Notes: generated by a model not told the origin, from the letters alone. Shown: positions 16,724 to 25,741, counted from the stretch's first letter. The stretch is DNA of 49,699 nucleotides from Streptomyces roseicoloratus (GCF_004117935.1 NZ_SDOY01000177.1:1-49699); one strand, 5' to 3'. Translations and numbers: made by a program.

Positions 16724-16766
16724 ACGGGTACCCCTCGGGAGGACACGCCTCCCGAGGGGTACCCGT
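16724..16766. terminator. Bidirectional hairpin terminator
   Basis: Perfect 19-bp inverted repeat: ACGGGTACCCCTCGGGAGG (16724-16742) and its complement (16748-16766), with a 5-nt loop. It separates the converging CsoR-like (+) and wrbA (-) genes and can serve both. Confidence 0.88.
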
Positions 16767-16780
16767 GTCTCCGGGACATG

Positions 16781-17392
16781 TCAGTCGACCGCGAGGCCCT
16801 TCAGGCGCTTGGCGATCTTCGTCAGGCGCTCGCCCTGGTAGCGGGCGGCGGCGAGGACCTTCTCGTCCGGCTCGCCGTTGGCGCCCGGGTGGGCGGTGCC
16901 GTACGGGTTGCCGCCGGCCGCGTAGACGGACTGGTCGGTGAAGCCGGGCGAGACGATGACCGAGCCCCAGTGGTGGAAGGTGTTGTAGAGCGCGAGCAGG
17001 GTGGACTCGTTGCCGCCGTGGGTGTTGTACGCGCTGGTGAACGCGGTGGCGGGCTTGTCCGCCATGACGCCCTGGTTCCACAGGCCGCCGGAGGTGTCGA
17101 TGAACTGCTTGAGCTGGGCGGCGACGTTGCCGAAGCGGGTCGGCGAGCCGAGCGCGTAGGCGTCCGCCCACTCCAGGTCGTCCAGGGTCGCGACCTCGAC
17201 GCTGTCGGCGGTGGCGTCGACGTGGGCGCGCCAGGCCGGGTTGGAGTCGATGGCGGCGTCGGGCGCGAGCTCGGGCACCCGGCGGAGCCGCACCTCCGCG
17301 CCGGCCTTCTCGGCGCCCTCGGCGACGGCCTGGGCGAGCTGGTGGACGTTCCCCGTGGCCGAGTAGTAGATGACGGCGACCTTGACGGACAT
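16781..17392 (-). CDS. wrbA: NAD(P)H:quinone oxidoreductase, WrbA-type flavodoxin
   Basis: 203-aa FMN protein that reduces quinones by two electrons in the cytoplasm and protects against redox cycling. The flavodoxin phosphate loop is YYSATGNVHQLA (residues 9-20). SPTRFGNVAAQLKQFID and the WrbA-specific THGGNESTLLALYNTFHHWG follow, along with NPYGTAH. AGGAGG lies eight bases before ATG 17392. It is divergent from a TetR gene with operator-like palindromes between them, so TetR-controlled expression is likely. Confidence 0.95.
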   Translation of the reverse strand: MSVKVAVIYYSATGNVHQLAQAVAEGAEKAGAEVRLRRVPELAPDAAIDSNPAWRAHVDATADSVEVATLDDLEWADAYALGSPTRFGNVAAQLKQFIDTSGGLWNQGVMADKPATAFTSAYNTHGGNESTLLALYNTFHHWGSVIVSPGFTDQSVYAAGGNPYGTAHPGANGEPDEKVLAAARYQGERLTKIAKRLKGLAVD

Positions 17393-17415
17393 GGCGGGCC
17401 CTCCTGAAGGCGTAC

Positions 17416-17436
17416 CGGAAACCGGATTACTTTCCG
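17416..17436. promoter_or_regulatory. Operator-like palindrome 1 (wrbA/TetR intergenic)
   Basis: CGGAAA-N9-TTTCCG, about 24 bp upstream of the wrbA start. A candidate TetR site. Confidence 0.5.
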
Positions 17437-17458
17437 TTTCAACGTCGGCAAGGTTAAT

Positions 17459-17472
17459 CGGATTCCTATCCG
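17459..17472. promoter_or_regulatory. Operator-like palindrome 2 (wrbA/TetR intergenic)
   Basis: CGGAT-TCCT-ATCCG, a perfect 5-bp inverted repeat in the local AT-richer stretch AGGTTAATCGGATTCCTATC. The half-site CGGAT also occurs in palindrome 1 (CCGGATTAC). Confidence 0.5.
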
Positions 17473-17553
17473 CTTCGCAAGAGGGGCAGGTATGCTCAGG
17501 TCAAGGGGACCGACCCGAGGGGGACGCGCGAGCAGGAAGGCAGGGAGCGACCC

Positions 17554-18222
17554 ATGAGCGCGACGAAACCGCAGGCCGGAAGCGGCGGGGCGAAGGCGGC
17601 GGCACCCACGCCGCTGCTCAACCTCCTGCCGACCGTCGGCGGCCCCGCTCCCGAGCGCGCCGACGCCGCCCGGAACCGGCGCAAGATCCTCGACGCCGCC
17701 GCCCGGATCGTCGCCGAGCAGGGCCCCGAGGCCGTCACCATGAACCAGGTCGCGCACGCCAGCGGCATCGGCGTCGGCACGGTCTACCGGCGCTTCGGCG
17801 ACGTCTCGCAGCTGCTGTGGGCGCTGCTCGACGACCGGGAGCGGCAGTTCCAGGAGGCCTACCTGGGCGGCCCCCCGCCCCTCGGCCCCGGCGCACCCGC
17901 CGCGCAGCGGCTCGACGCCTTCCTGGACGCGCTCGTCGACCGCGTGGTCGAGCAGCGCGAGATCCTCCTCGCCGCACAGACCGCGGCGCCCAGCGCGCGC
18001 TACACCAGCGGCGCGTACCTCGCCATGCACACCCACCTCGCCCTCCTGGTCTCCCAGGCCCACCCCACCGCGAACGCCCCTCTCCTCGCCCATCTCCTCC
18101 TCGCCCCGTTCTCCCCGAGCCTGATGCACCACCTGTCCCGGGAACAGCACCTCTCGGCCGACGAACTGAAGGCCGGCATACGGCAGTTGCTGAGCCTGGA
18201 CAGTCCCGCGACGAGCACCTGA
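17554..18222 (+). CDS. TetR/AcrR-family regulator
   Basis: 222 aa. The N-terminal HTH spans about residues 38-85 (RRKILDAAARIVAEQGPEAV, then NQVAHASGIGVGTVYRRFGD). The C-terminal ligand-binding domain (about 95-215) ends LKAGIRQLLSLD. GGGAG lies nine bases before ATG 17554. It is divergent from wrbA and probably represses wrbA and itself through the palindromes in the shared 161-bp gap. The inducer is presumably a quinone or electrophile, by analogy only. Confidence 0.92.
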   Translation: MSATKPQAGSGGAKAAAPTPLLNLLPTVGGPAPERADAARNRRKILDAAARIVAEQGPEAVTMNQVAHASGIGVGTVYRRFGDVSQLLWALLDDRERQFQEAYLGGPPPLGPGAPAAQRLDAFLDALVDRVVEQREILLAAQTAAPSARYTSGAYLAMHTHLALLVSQAHPTANAPLLAHLLLAPFSPSLMHHLSREQHLSADELKAGIRQLLSLDSPATST

Positions 18223-18245
18223 CGGAGCACTCGCCACGCCGGAGC

Positions 18246-18373
18246 GACGAGGCTGCGGGGCGACGGGGCTGGGGGGCGACGAGGCTGCGGGGTGACGCGG
18301 CTGAGGGGCGACGCGGCTGCGGGGTGACGCGGCTGAGGGGCGACGCGGCTGCGGGGCGACGCGGCTGCGGGCC
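18246..18373. repeat. 16-bp tandem repeat array (8 units)
   Basis: Eight head-to-tail 16-bp units of consensus GACGCGGCTGCGGGGC, with variants at positions 5, 11 and 16 (GACGAGG..., ...GAGGGGC, ...GGGGT). It fills most of the gap between the TetR and hydrolase genes. No ORF of coding character crosses it. Confidence 0.95.
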
Positions 18374-18449
18374 CCGCCGCGCATCGGTCCCGTCCGCCCC
18401 TCGAAACCCCTCTGGACCCGGCCCGCCCTCCGGCCCCACGATCAGTGCC

Positions 18450-19127
18450 ATGACCACCTACCTGATCCTCCACGGCTTCCAGAACCACCGGCCGCCCGGC
18501 CACTGGCAGTACTGGCTCGCCGAGCAGCTGCGGGAACGGGGGCACGAGGTGCGGTATCCGCAGCTGCCCTCGGCGGACGCACCCGTTCTGGCCGACTGGC
18601 TCGACGCGCTGGAGGGGCACGGACAGCGGCCCCAGGACGGCGACGGGGAGTTCGTCGTGATCGCGCACAGCCTCTCCGTGCTGCTGTGGCTGCGGGCCGT
18701 CGCCGCCGGACGGGCGCCCGACGCCGACCGGGTGCTGCTCGTCGCGCCGCCTTCGCCGCAGATCACCGCCTCGATCCCGGAGATCGCCGAGTTCGCCGAG
18801 CTGGGCGAGTTCGCCGAGCTGGGCGCGTTGGGCGAGTTGGGCGAACCCGGCGGCAGGGTGGCCGAGTTCGGCGAGTTCGGCGACGGGCCCGGCCGGGGCC
18901 CCGGTCCTGACGCCTCGCGCGGCGGCCGGGTGCGGCTCGTGTACGGGGACGGGGATCCGTACTGTCCCGAGGGCGCGGACGTGCACTACGGGCTGCCGCT
19001 CGGGCTCGACCTCGACCACGTGCCCGGCGGCCGGCACCTCAACCCCGAGCTCGGCGGCTACGGGCCCTGGCCCTCCGTCCTGGAGTGGTGCGAGAACCCG
19101 GCGGAACGGGTGACCGGCAACCGGTAG
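18450..19127 (+). CDS. RBBP9/YdeN-family serine hydrolase
   Basis: 225 aa. It begins TTYLILHGFQNHRPPGHWQYW, and the family's HGF/W signature is visible. The nucleophile region is VIAHSLSVLLW, so the usual G-x-S-x-G is A-H-S-L-S. The acid is in VYGDGDPYCP and the base in PGGRHLNPELG. Between them lies an insertion of EFAELG/ALGELG repeats and a Gly/Pro stretch (about residues 112-150). That insertion is not part of the fold and looks like slippage. Substrate is unknown. Followed 10 bp downstream by the pip gene. Confidence 0.85.
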   Translation: MTTYLILHGFQNHRPPGHWQYWLAEQLRERGHEVRYPQLPSADAPVLADWLDALEGHGQRPQDGDGEFVVIAHSLSVLLWLRAVAAGRAPDADRVLLVAPPSPQITASIPEIAEFAELGEFAELGALGELGEPGGRVAEFGEFGDGPGRGPGPDASRGGRVRLVYGDGDPYCPEGADVHYGLPLGLDLDHVPGGRHLNPELGGYGPWPSVLEWCENPAERVTGNR

Positions 19128-19137
19128 CGTCGGGGGG

Positions 19138-20181
19138 ATGCGCCTGGAGAGATTCCCCGAGATCGCACCGTACGACGAAGGAACGCTCGACGTCGGCGAC
19201 GGGCACCGCATCCACTGGTCCGTCGCCGGAAACCCCCGTGGCAAGCCCGCGCTCGTGGTCCACGGCGGGCCGGGCGCCGGCTCCTCGCCGGGGTCCCGCC
19301 GGCTCTTCGACCCGGAGCTCTACCGGATCGTCCAGTTCGACCAGCGCGGCTGCGGACGCTCCACCCCGCACGCGAGCGACCCGGCCACCGACATGGCCCT
19401 CAACACCACCGCCCATCTCGTCGCCGACATGGAGCGGCTCCGCGTGAGCCTCGGGATCGACCGCTGGCTGCTGTACGGGGGCTCCTGGGGCTCCACCCTG
19501 ATCCTGGCCTACGCGGAGGCGCATCCCGAGCGCGTCACCGAGATCGTCGTCCAGGCCGTGACGACCACCCGCCGCTCCGAAATAGCCTGGCTCTACGAGG
19601 GCGTCGGCCGGTTCTTCCCCGAGGCCCACGAGCGCTTCCGGGAGGGCGCGTGCGGAACTCCGGGCCTCCCCCGGACCCCTGACGCCCCGGACGGCCGAGC
19701 CTCGGGCCCCGGCACCCCCGGGGCCGCCGGCCTCCGCGCCCCGGCCCTCCACGTCCCCGACCTCCTCCGCGCCTACGCCGCCCTGATGGAGCACCCCGAC
19801 CCCGGGGTACGGGAGAAGGCCGCCGCCGACTGGAGCGCCTGGGAGGACGCCGTCCTCTCCGGGGAAGGCCAGGGCACCCCGTACTCCGACCGGGTCGACC
19901 GCGCCCAGCTCGCCTTCGTGCGGATCTGCTCGCACTACTTCTCCCAGGGCGCCTTCCTGGAAGAGGGCGCCCTGATCAGGGACGCGGGCCGGCTCGCCGG
20001 CACTCCGGGCTTCCTCGTGCACGGCCGGGCCGACATGGGCGGGCCGCTTGTCACCGCCTGGGAACTGGCCAGGGCCTGGCCGGACGCCGAGCTCCACGTC
20101 GTGGAGGGCGCCGGCCACCTGGGCGGCGACGAGACCCGTCGTCTCGTCATGGCTGCCCTCGCCCGCTTCGCGAAGGCCTGA
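19138..20181 (+). CDS. pip: Prolyl aminopeptidase (proline iminopeptidase)
   Basis: 347-aa alpha/beta hydrolase (peptidase S33) that removes N-terminal proline. Oxyanion loop VHGGPGAGSSPG, FDQRGCGRSTPH, nucleophile elbow YGGSWGSTL, acid in VHGRADMGGP and base in EGAGHLGG all match the family. The cap domain contains an Ala/Pro/Gly-rich insertion (about residues 174-205) typical of local low-complexity growth. ATG 19138 lies ten bases after the preceding stop, so co-transcription is likely. Confidence 0.9.
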   Translation: MRLERFPEIAPYDEGTLDVGDGHRIHWSVAGNPRGKPALVVHGGPGAGSSPGSRRLFDPELYRIVQFDQRGCGRSTPHASDPATDMALNTTAHLVADMERLRVSLGIDRWLLYGGSWGSTLILAYAEAHPERVTEIVVQAVTTTRRSEIAWLYEGVGRFFPEAHERFREGACGTPGLPRTPDAPDGRASGPGTPGAAGLRAPALHVPDLLRAYAALMEHPDPGVREKAAADWSAWEDAVLSGEGQGTPYSDRVDRAQLAFVRICSHYFSQGAFLEEGALIRDAGRLAGTPGFLVHGRADMGGPLVTAWELARAWPDAELHVVEGAGHLGGDETRRLVMAALARFAKA

Positions 20182-20274
20182 GCCCCACGCCCTCGGCCCC
20201 CGCCGTCACCCGACGGACCCCGCCGACGGGTGCGTCACCGGGCACGCGCCCCGCCCCGGCGGGATGATCGGAAC

Positions 20275-21120
20275 ATGGCCGATCGGAACCAGAGCCCCGT
20301 GATCCACCTCGCCCAGCAGCCGGAAGCCGACGCGCTCCTCGCCCGCTCCCCGCTCGCCGCACTGGTCGGCATGCTGCTCGACCAGCAGGTGCCGATGGAG
20401 TGGGCCTTCTCCGGCCCGTACACCATCGCCACCCGCATGGGCCACGACGACCTCGACGCCCACGAGATCGCCGCCCGGGACCCGGAGGCCTTCGCCGCGC
20501 TGCTCTCCGAGAAGCCGGCGGTGCACCGCTACCCGGGCTCCATGGCCCAGCGGATCCAGCAGCTGTGCCGCTTCCTGGTCGACGAGTACGGCGGCGACGC
20601 GGAGGCGCTCTGGCGCGACGCGGCGAGCGGCAGGGAGCTGCTCGCCCGTCTGGAGGCGCTGCCCGGCTTCGGCAGGCAGAAGGCGCAGATCTTCCTCGCG
20701 CTGCTCGGCAAGCAGTACGGCGCCGGCCCCGAGGGCTGGCGGGAGGCGGCCGGCGCGTACGGCGAGAAGGACTGCTACCGCTCCGCCGCCGACATCACCG
20801 GGCCCGAGTCGCTCGCGAAGGTCCGCGCCCACAAGCAGGAGATGAAGGCCGCGGCCAAGGCGGCCAAGGCGGCGACCGCGGGCAAGGAGACGACCGCGGG
20901 GAAGACCGGGAAGTCCGGGAAGTCGGGGAACACGGGGCCGTCGGGGAGAACTGGGACGTCGGGGAAGACGGGGGCGTCGGGGAAGACAGGGCAAACAGGG
21001 ACCTCGGGGAAGACGGGGACGTCGGCCAAGGCGGGCACGGGCGCCACGCCTGCGTCCCGTCGCGCCGCGGGCCGCACGGCCGGGCCCGCCAAACGTGCCG
21101 AAAGTACCGGGAATCGATGA
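20275..21120 (+). CDS. HhH-GPD-type DNA glycosylase-like protein
   Basis: 281 aa. The core (residues 1-190) is a HhH-GPD fold: ALVGMLLDQQVPMEWAF resembles the glycosylase N-terminal helix, and EALPGFGRQKAQIFLALLG is the helix-hairpin-helix with GFG. The last ~95 residues are Lys/Gly/Thr/Ser repeats (AKAAKAA, then GKTGTSGKTG), like a DNA-binding disordered tail. ATG 20275 begins the conserved MADRNQSPVIHLAQQPEADA. Likely base-excision repair; lesion unknown. Confidence 0.85.
   Translation: MADRNQSPVIHLAQQPEADALLARSPLAALVGMLLDQQVPMEWAFSGPYTIATRMGHDDLDAHEIAARDPEAFAALLSEKPAVHRYPGSMAQRIQQLCRFLVDEYGGDAEALWRDAASGRELLARLEALPGFGRQKAQIFLALLGKQYGAGPEGWREAAGAYGEKDCYRSAADITGPESLAKVRAHKQEMKAAAKAAKAATAGKETTAGKTGKSGKSGNTGPSGRTGTSGKTGASGKTGQTGTSGKTGTSAKAGTGATPASRRAAGRTAGPAKRAESTGNR
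20895..21030. repeat. Tandem GGGAAGACGGGGNCGTC repeats in glycosylase tail
   Basis: Degenerate repeats of 9-18 bp encode alternating GKTG/GKSG/GTSG motifs at the 3' end of the glycosylase gene. Confidence 0.8.
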
Positions 21121-21232
21121 TTCCCGATGTCAATCCTGTTCCTCTCGACAGGAATTGTGTGAGATGTGTTCACAGCATCCCCCGGGCATCGCTAACTTCC
21201 CCCCTACCTCGTACGTACCGGGAAGGACTTCT

Positions 21233-22786
21233 GTGAACGCAACCCAGCGCAGAGCAGCCGCCGTTCTGGCCGTCGCCGCGCTCGCGACCCCGCTGATGCT
21301 CGCCGCGCCCGCCACCGCCAAGCCCGCGCCCGGCGCCGCCGAAGCACGCGACGCCGCCAGGCTGGCGAAGAAGCTCGTCCGCGAGACGACCGCGAAGGAC
21401 GCCTTCAAGCACCTGCAGAAGTTCCAGGCGATAGCGGACTCCGCCGGCGGCAACCGCGCCGCCGGCACGCTCGGCCACGACGCCTCCGCCGCCTACGTGT
21501 ACGCCCAGCTCAAGAAGGCCGGCTACCACGTCACGTACCAGAAGTTCGACTTCTGGTACACGAAGACGCTCGCCGAGAAGACCGCCGTCCTCACCCCCGC
21601 CCCGCGCGACCTGCCGATCCGGGCGATGACCTACACGAAGTCCACCCCGGCCGGCGGCATCAAGGCCGAGCTCGCGGCCGTCCCCGTCGACGCCGACGGC
21701 ACCACCGGCTGCGAGCCCGGCGACTACGCCTCCGGCGCCTTCACCGGCAAGGTGGCGCTTATCCAGCGCGGCGGCTGCGCCTTCGCCGTCAAGCAGCAGG
21801 TGGCGGCCGACGCCGGCGCGGTCGGCGCCATCGTCTACAACAACGTCGAGGGCATCCTCTCCGGCACCCTCAGCGACCCGGCCAACGGCCGGATCCCGAC
21901 CGGCGGCATCACCAAGGACGAGGGCGAGAAGCTCGTCGCCGACCTCGCCAAGGGCCCGGTGAACCTCGACTTCGAGATCCGCCAGCTCATCGAGCGGCGC
22001 ACCACCAACAACGTCATCGCGGAGACCAAGGGCGGCAACGCCGCCAACACCGTGATGCTCGGCTCCCACCTCGACTCCGTCACCGACGGCCCCGGCATCA
22101 ACGACAACGGCTCCGGTTCCGCCGGTCTCCTGCAGGCCGCCCTGGAGCTCGCCAAGACCCAGGACAAGGTCCGCAACAAGGTCCGCTTCGCCTGGTGGTC
22201 CGCCGAGGAGAACGGCCTCGTCGGCTCCGACCACTACGTGGCCACCATGAGCTCCCTCGACCGGAAGGAGATCAAGCTCTACCTCAACTTCGACATGATC
22301 GCCTCGCCGAACTACGGACTCTTCGTCTACGACGGCGACAACTCCGACGGCGTCGGCGCCGAGGCGGGCCCCGCCGGCTCCGCCCAGCTGGAGCGCGACA
22401 TCAACGACTTCCTCGACGGCCGCGGCATCCCGCACGAGGGCACCGACTTCACCGGCCGCTCGGACTACGGGCCGTTCATCGAGGTCGGCATCCCGTCCGG
22501 CGGCACCTTCACCGGCGCCGAGGGCATCAAGACCGCGGCCCAGGCCGAGAAGTTCGGCGGCGAGGCGGGCGTCGCGTACGACGTGAACTACCACGCCGCC
22601 GGCGACGACATCACCAACGTCGACATGACGGCCTTCGACGTCAACATCGACGTCATCGCCAACGCCGTCGGCACCTACGCCCACGACATCAGCTCCCTGA
22701 AGAAGCCGGTGCCGTTCGTCCCGACCACGGGCGACGCGGGCAGCGGCGGCGGTCTGCACGACGACCACCACCGGGTCACGGAGTAG
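21233..22786 (+). CDS. Secreted M28-family aminopeptidase with PA domain
   Basis: 517 aa, similar to Streptomyces griseus aminopeptidase plus a protease-associated (PA) domain. A Sec signal spans about residues 1-29 (RRAAAVLAVAALATPLMLAAP, cleavage after ATA). The PA domain lies at about 150-245 (KVALIQRGGCAFAVKQQ). Zinc ligands of the M28 core are visible: H in GSHLDSV, D in NDNGSGSAG, catalytic E-E in WSAEENGLVGS, D in NFDMIASPN and H in NYHAAGDD. GGAAGG is nine bases before GTG 21233. It releases N-terminal residues from peptides outside the cell. Converges on the HerA-like gene. Confidence 0.95.
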   Translation: MNATQRRAAAVLAVAALATPLMLAAPATAKPAPGAAEARDAARLAKKLVRETTAKDAFKHLQKFQAIADSAGGNRAAGTLGHDASAAYVYAQLKKAGYHVTYQKFDFWYTKTLAEKTAVLTPAPRDLPIRAMTYTKSTPAGGIKAELAAVPVDADGTTGCEPGDYASGAFTGKVALIQRGGCAFAVKQQVAADAGAVGAIVYNNVEGILSGTLSDPANGRIPTGGITKDEGEKLVADLAKGPVNLDFEIRQLIERRTTNNVIAETKGGNAANTVMLGSHLDSVTDGPGINDNGSGSAGLLQAALELAKTQDKVRNKVRFAWWSAEENGLVGSDHYVATMSSLDRKEIKLYLNFDMIASPNYGLFVYDGDNSDGVGAEAGPAGSAQLERDINDFLDGRGIPHEGTDFTGRSDYGPFIEVGIPSGGTFTGAEGIKTAAQAEKFGGEAGVAYDVNYHAAGDDITNVDMTAFDVNIDVIANAVGTYAHDISSLKKPVPFVPTTGDAGSGGGLHDDHHRVTE

Positions 22787-22816
22787 AGCGCGTAGGGGGT
22801 CACACCGAGAGCGGCG

Positions 22817-24544
22817 CTATCTGCGCCGCCTGCGCGCGGTCCCGAAGACCGACCGGCTGATCTCCCGGCCCAGCTGGGTGCCGATCGACCGCGCGAGCGA
22901 CGAGAACAGGCCGCTTCCCACGACCTGTTCGGCAAGCGAGGGCTCCTCCTTCTCCCGGCCCCGCCGGGACCGCTCCCGAGGAGCCCTCGCCTCCTCGGCG
23001 GCCTCCTTCCTGGCGGCCTCCGCTGCGGCGGCCTCGGCGGCGGCCCGCTCCGCCGCCTCCTCCGCCGCCCGCTGCTCGGCGGTCAGCTTCTCGTACGCCG
23101 ACTCGCGGTCCACCGCCCGCGCGTACCGCCCGTACAGCGGCGAGGACCGCACCGCCGCCGCCAGGTCCGCCGCCGGGACCGGGCCCATCAGCGACTGCGG
23201 CGCCCGCAGCCGGGTCGCCGCCACCGGGGTCGGCGCGCCCTTCTCGCTGAGGACGGTGATCACCGCCTCGCCCGTGCCGAGCCCGGTCAGCACCTCCTCC
23301 AGGTCGTACGCCGAGTTCGGGAAGGTCCGTACGGTCGCCTTCAGCGCCTTCGCGTCGTCCGGCGTGAACGCCCGCAGCGCGTGCTGGACCCGGTTGCCGA
23401 GCTGGGCGAGCACGTCCGAGGGCACGTCCTTCGGGGTCTGCGTCACGAAGAACACGCCGACGCCCTTCGAGCGGATCAGCCGCACCGTCTGCGTGACCGA
23501 CTCCAGGAACGCCTTGGAGGCCCCGTTGAAGAGCAGATGCGCCTCGTCGAAGAAGAACACCAGCTTCGGCTTGTCGAGGTCGCCGACCTCCGGCAGGTCG
23601 CCGTACAGGTCGGCGAGCAGCCACATCAGGAACGTCGAGAACAGCTGCGGCTTGTCCTGGACGGCGGGCAGCTCCAGTACGGAGACCACGCCCCGGCCGT
23701 CGGCGGCGGTGCGCAGGAACTCGCTCGTGTCGAACTCGGGCTCCCCGAAGAAGCCGCCGGCGCCCTGCTGCTCGAAGGCCGTGATCGCCCGCAGGATCAC
23801 CCCGGCCGTCACCGTCGACAGACCGCCGATGCCCTTCAGCTCGGCCTTGCCGACGTCGGAGACGAGGAAGGCGACGACCGCCCGCAGGTCCTTCAGGTCG
23901 ACGAGCTCGAGGCCCTTGCTGTCGGCGTAGTGGAAGATCAGGCCGAGCGACTGCTCCTGGGTCCGGTTGAGCTGGAGCACCTTCGACAGGAGCAGCGGAC
24001 CGAAGCTGGTGACGGTGGCCCGAATGGGGATGCCGGAGCCGACGCCGGAGCCTGGGCCGGAGCCGGAGCTGCCGCTCTGGCCCGAGCCCGTACCGCTGCC
24101 CGTACCGCCGGGACCGTCGCCCGTGCCGCCGCCGGTACCGCCGCCGGTACCGCCGCCGGGGGCCTCGCCGCCCCCGAGTCCGTAGAACTCGCACGGGAAG
24201 CCCGTCGCCGACCACTCCTGGCCGACCTGCGCGGCCCGCTCCCGTACCTTCTCGCCGTCCTGGCCCGGCGCCGAGATGCCGGAGACGTCGCCCTTGACGT
24301 CCGCGAGGAAGACCGGCACGCCCTGGGCGGACAGCTGCTCGGCGATCAGCTGGAGCGTCTTGGTCTTGCCGGTGCCGGTCGCGCCCGCGACCAGACCGTG
24401 CCGGTTGAGCATCGGCAGGGGGATGCGGATCCGCGCGTCCGGGTGACACGTGCCGTCCCAGAGCAGAGCCCCCAGATCGAGTGCGGCTCCGTCGAAGGCG
24501 TATCCGGCGGCGATCGCCGCCCACGGCTGCTCAGCGGCACTCAT
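22817..24544 (-). CDS. HerA-like ATPase (DUF853)
   Basis: 575-aa helicase HerA C-terminal-like ATPase. Walker A is GATGTGKTKT (about residues 53-62), FLADVKGDVSG follows, and Walker B is LVFFFDEAHLLF. The sensor region is VFFVTQTPKDVPSDVLAQLGNRVQHALRAF. A Gly/Ser/Thr-rich insertion (about 125-168, GGGTGGGTGG repeats) interrupts the core before RATVTSFGPLLL. The C-terminus is an Ala/Glu coiled coil (about 480-530) and a basic tail ending RRRRR. No NurA partner is adjacent. ATG 24544 fits the conserved SAAEQPWAAIAAGYAFDG start. Confidence 0.92.
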   Translation of the reverse strand: MSAAEQPWAAIAAGYAFDGAALDLGALLWDGTCHPDARIRIPLPMLNRHGLVAGATGTGKTKTLQLIAEQLSAQGVPVFLADVKGDVSGISAPGQDGEKVRERAAQVGQEWSATGFPCEFYGLGGGEAPGGGTGGGTGGGTGDGPGGTGSGTGSGQSGSSGSGPGSGVGSGIPIRATVTSFGPLLLSKVLQLNRTQEQSLGLIFHYADSKGLELVDLKDLRAVVAFLVSDVGKAELKGIGGLSTVTAGVILRAITAFEQQGAGGFFGEPEFDTSEFLRTAADGRGVVSVLELPAVQDKPQLFSTFLMWLLADLYGDLPEVGDLDKPKLVFFFDEAHLLFNGASKAFLESVTQTVRLIRSKGVGVFFVTQTPKDVPSDVLAQLGNRVQHALRAFTPDDAKALKATVRTFPNSAYDLEEVLTGLGTGEAVITVLSEKGAPTPVAATRLRAPQSLMGPVPAADLAAAVRSSPLYGRYARAVDRESAYEKLTAEQRAAEEAAERAAAEAAAAEAARKEAAEEARAPRERSRRGREKEEPSLAEQVVGSGLFSSLARSIGTQLGREISRSVFGTARRRRR

Positions 24545-24639
24545 CGCACACCCCTGTCACGTTTTCATCCGTTTTGCCCCAGCATCGCACCGGCCCGGCG
24601 TGGCTGCGCCGGGAGCCGCTTGCCCGGTAGGCTTTCCGT

Positions 24640-24936
24640 GTGATCTTCAAGCGCATCGGAAACGGCCGGCCGTATCCCGACCACGGCCGGGAAAGCACCC
24701 GGCAGTGGGCGGACGTGGCACCGCGCCCGGTCCGCCTCGATCAGCTGGTGACCACCAAGGGCCAGCTGGACCTGGAGACCCTGCTCGCGGAGGACTCCAC
24801 CTTCTACGGCGACCTCTTCGCGCACGTCGTGAAGTGGCAGGGCGACCTCTACCTGGAGGACGGACTGCACCGCGCGGTACGGGCGGCGCTCCAGCAGCGC
24901 CAGGTGCTGCACGCACGCGTGCTGGAACTGGACTGA
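24640..24936 (+). CDS. Conserved actinobacterial protein (VapB-antitoxin-like annotation)
   Basis: 98 aa: MIFKRIGNGRPYPDHGRES, VRLDQLVTTKGQLDLETLL, KWQGDLYLEDGLHRAVRAAL. It is highly conserved in Streptomyces and is, as I recall, often labelled a VapB-type antitoxin. No toxin gene follows and no clear DNA-binding motif is visible, so that label is doubtful. GTG 24640 is divergent from the HerA-like gene (95-bp gap) and upstream of the LytR_C gene. Confidence 0.85.
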   Translation: MIFKRIGNGRPYPDHGRESTRQWADVAPRPVRLDQLVTTKGQLDLETLLAEDSTFYGDLFAHVVKWQGDLYLEDGLHRAVRAALQQRQVLHARVLELD

Positions 24937-25043
24937 CGGACCGCGGGCCCGGCTGAGCCTTTCGGGCCCTCTTCGCGCCCATCCGGACGCGATCACATGA
25001 TCATCCAGTAGGCATCCTCCACGGGCGGCATTACGCTGCGTCC

Positions 25044-25676
25044 ATGAGCATGCTCACCCCCCCCGGAATGGGTGGAAAGTACCGCATCACGGGGGACGTC
25101 TACCCGCGCATGCGCCGCCCCCGTCGTCGGCGCAGGATCGTCCTCGGGGCCGCGGCCGCCGTGCTCGTACTCGGAGCGGCCGGCTGGGGAACGGCGCAGC
25201 TGATCGACGTCTTCTCCGGCGGCGAGGAGAAGACCACCACGGCCGCGGGCAGACCCGACTGCAAACCCGCGCCCAAGGCGACCGCGGAACCCGCCGCGGC
25301 CACGCTCCCCAAGCCCGCCCAGATCACCGTCAACGTCTACAACGCGACCCCGCGCAGCGGACTCGCCAAGGCGACCGCCGACGAGCTGAAGAAGCGCGGC
25401 TTCGTCATCGGCAAGGTGGGCAACGCACCCGCCGCCTACGACAAGAAGATCCCCGGCACCGGACTGCTGCTCGGCTCCCCCGGCGCCACCAAGGGCACCT
25501 TCTCCGTCGTCGGCACCCAGCTGAAGGGCGCCACGACGAAGGTCGACGCCCGCACCACGGCGGACGTCGACCTGATCATCGGTACGGCCTTCAAGACGCT
25601 CGACCCGAAGGCGGCGGCGGACGCGGCGCTCGTGGCGCTCACCAAGCCGAAGCCCCCGGTACCGGGCCGCTGCTGA
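25044..25676 (+). CDS. LytR C-terminal-domain envelope protein
   Basis: 210 aa. A basic cytoplasmic N-terminus (MRRPRRRRR), one transmembrane helix (about residues 31-52) and an extracellular LytR_C domain (about 95-200: ITVNVYNATPRSGLAKATAD, KRGFVIGKVGNAP, VDLIIGTAF). The LytR_C module occurs alone in actinobacterial membrane proteins near cell-wall functions. It lacks the LCP catalytic domain, so it is not a wall-polymer ligase itself. ATG 25044 is the only sensible start. Confidence 0.9.
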   Translation: MSMLTPPGMGGKYRITGDVYPRMRRPRRRRRIVLGAAAAVLVLGAAGWGTAQLIDVFSGGEEKTTTAAGRPDCKPAPKATAEPAAATLPKPAQITVNVYNATPRSGLAKATADELKKRGFVIGKVGNAPAAYDKKIPGTGLLLGSPGATKGTFSVVGTQLKGATTKVDARTTADVDLIIGTAFKTLDPKAAADAALVALTKPKPPVPGRC

Positions 25677-25741
25677 GCCGGCAGGGCAGGCGGCCGGGCC
25701 GCCGGGACGGACGGCCGGGCCGGCGCGGCACGCGCGGAGGA

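Noticed and set aside
18246..18373. CRISPR array
   Set aside because: The 16-bp units are contiguous with no spacers and no cas genes are present.
24640..24936. VapBC toxin-antitoxin pair
   Set aside because: No PIN-domain toxin lies on either side and the protein lacks a visible ribbon-helix-helix or AbrB motif.
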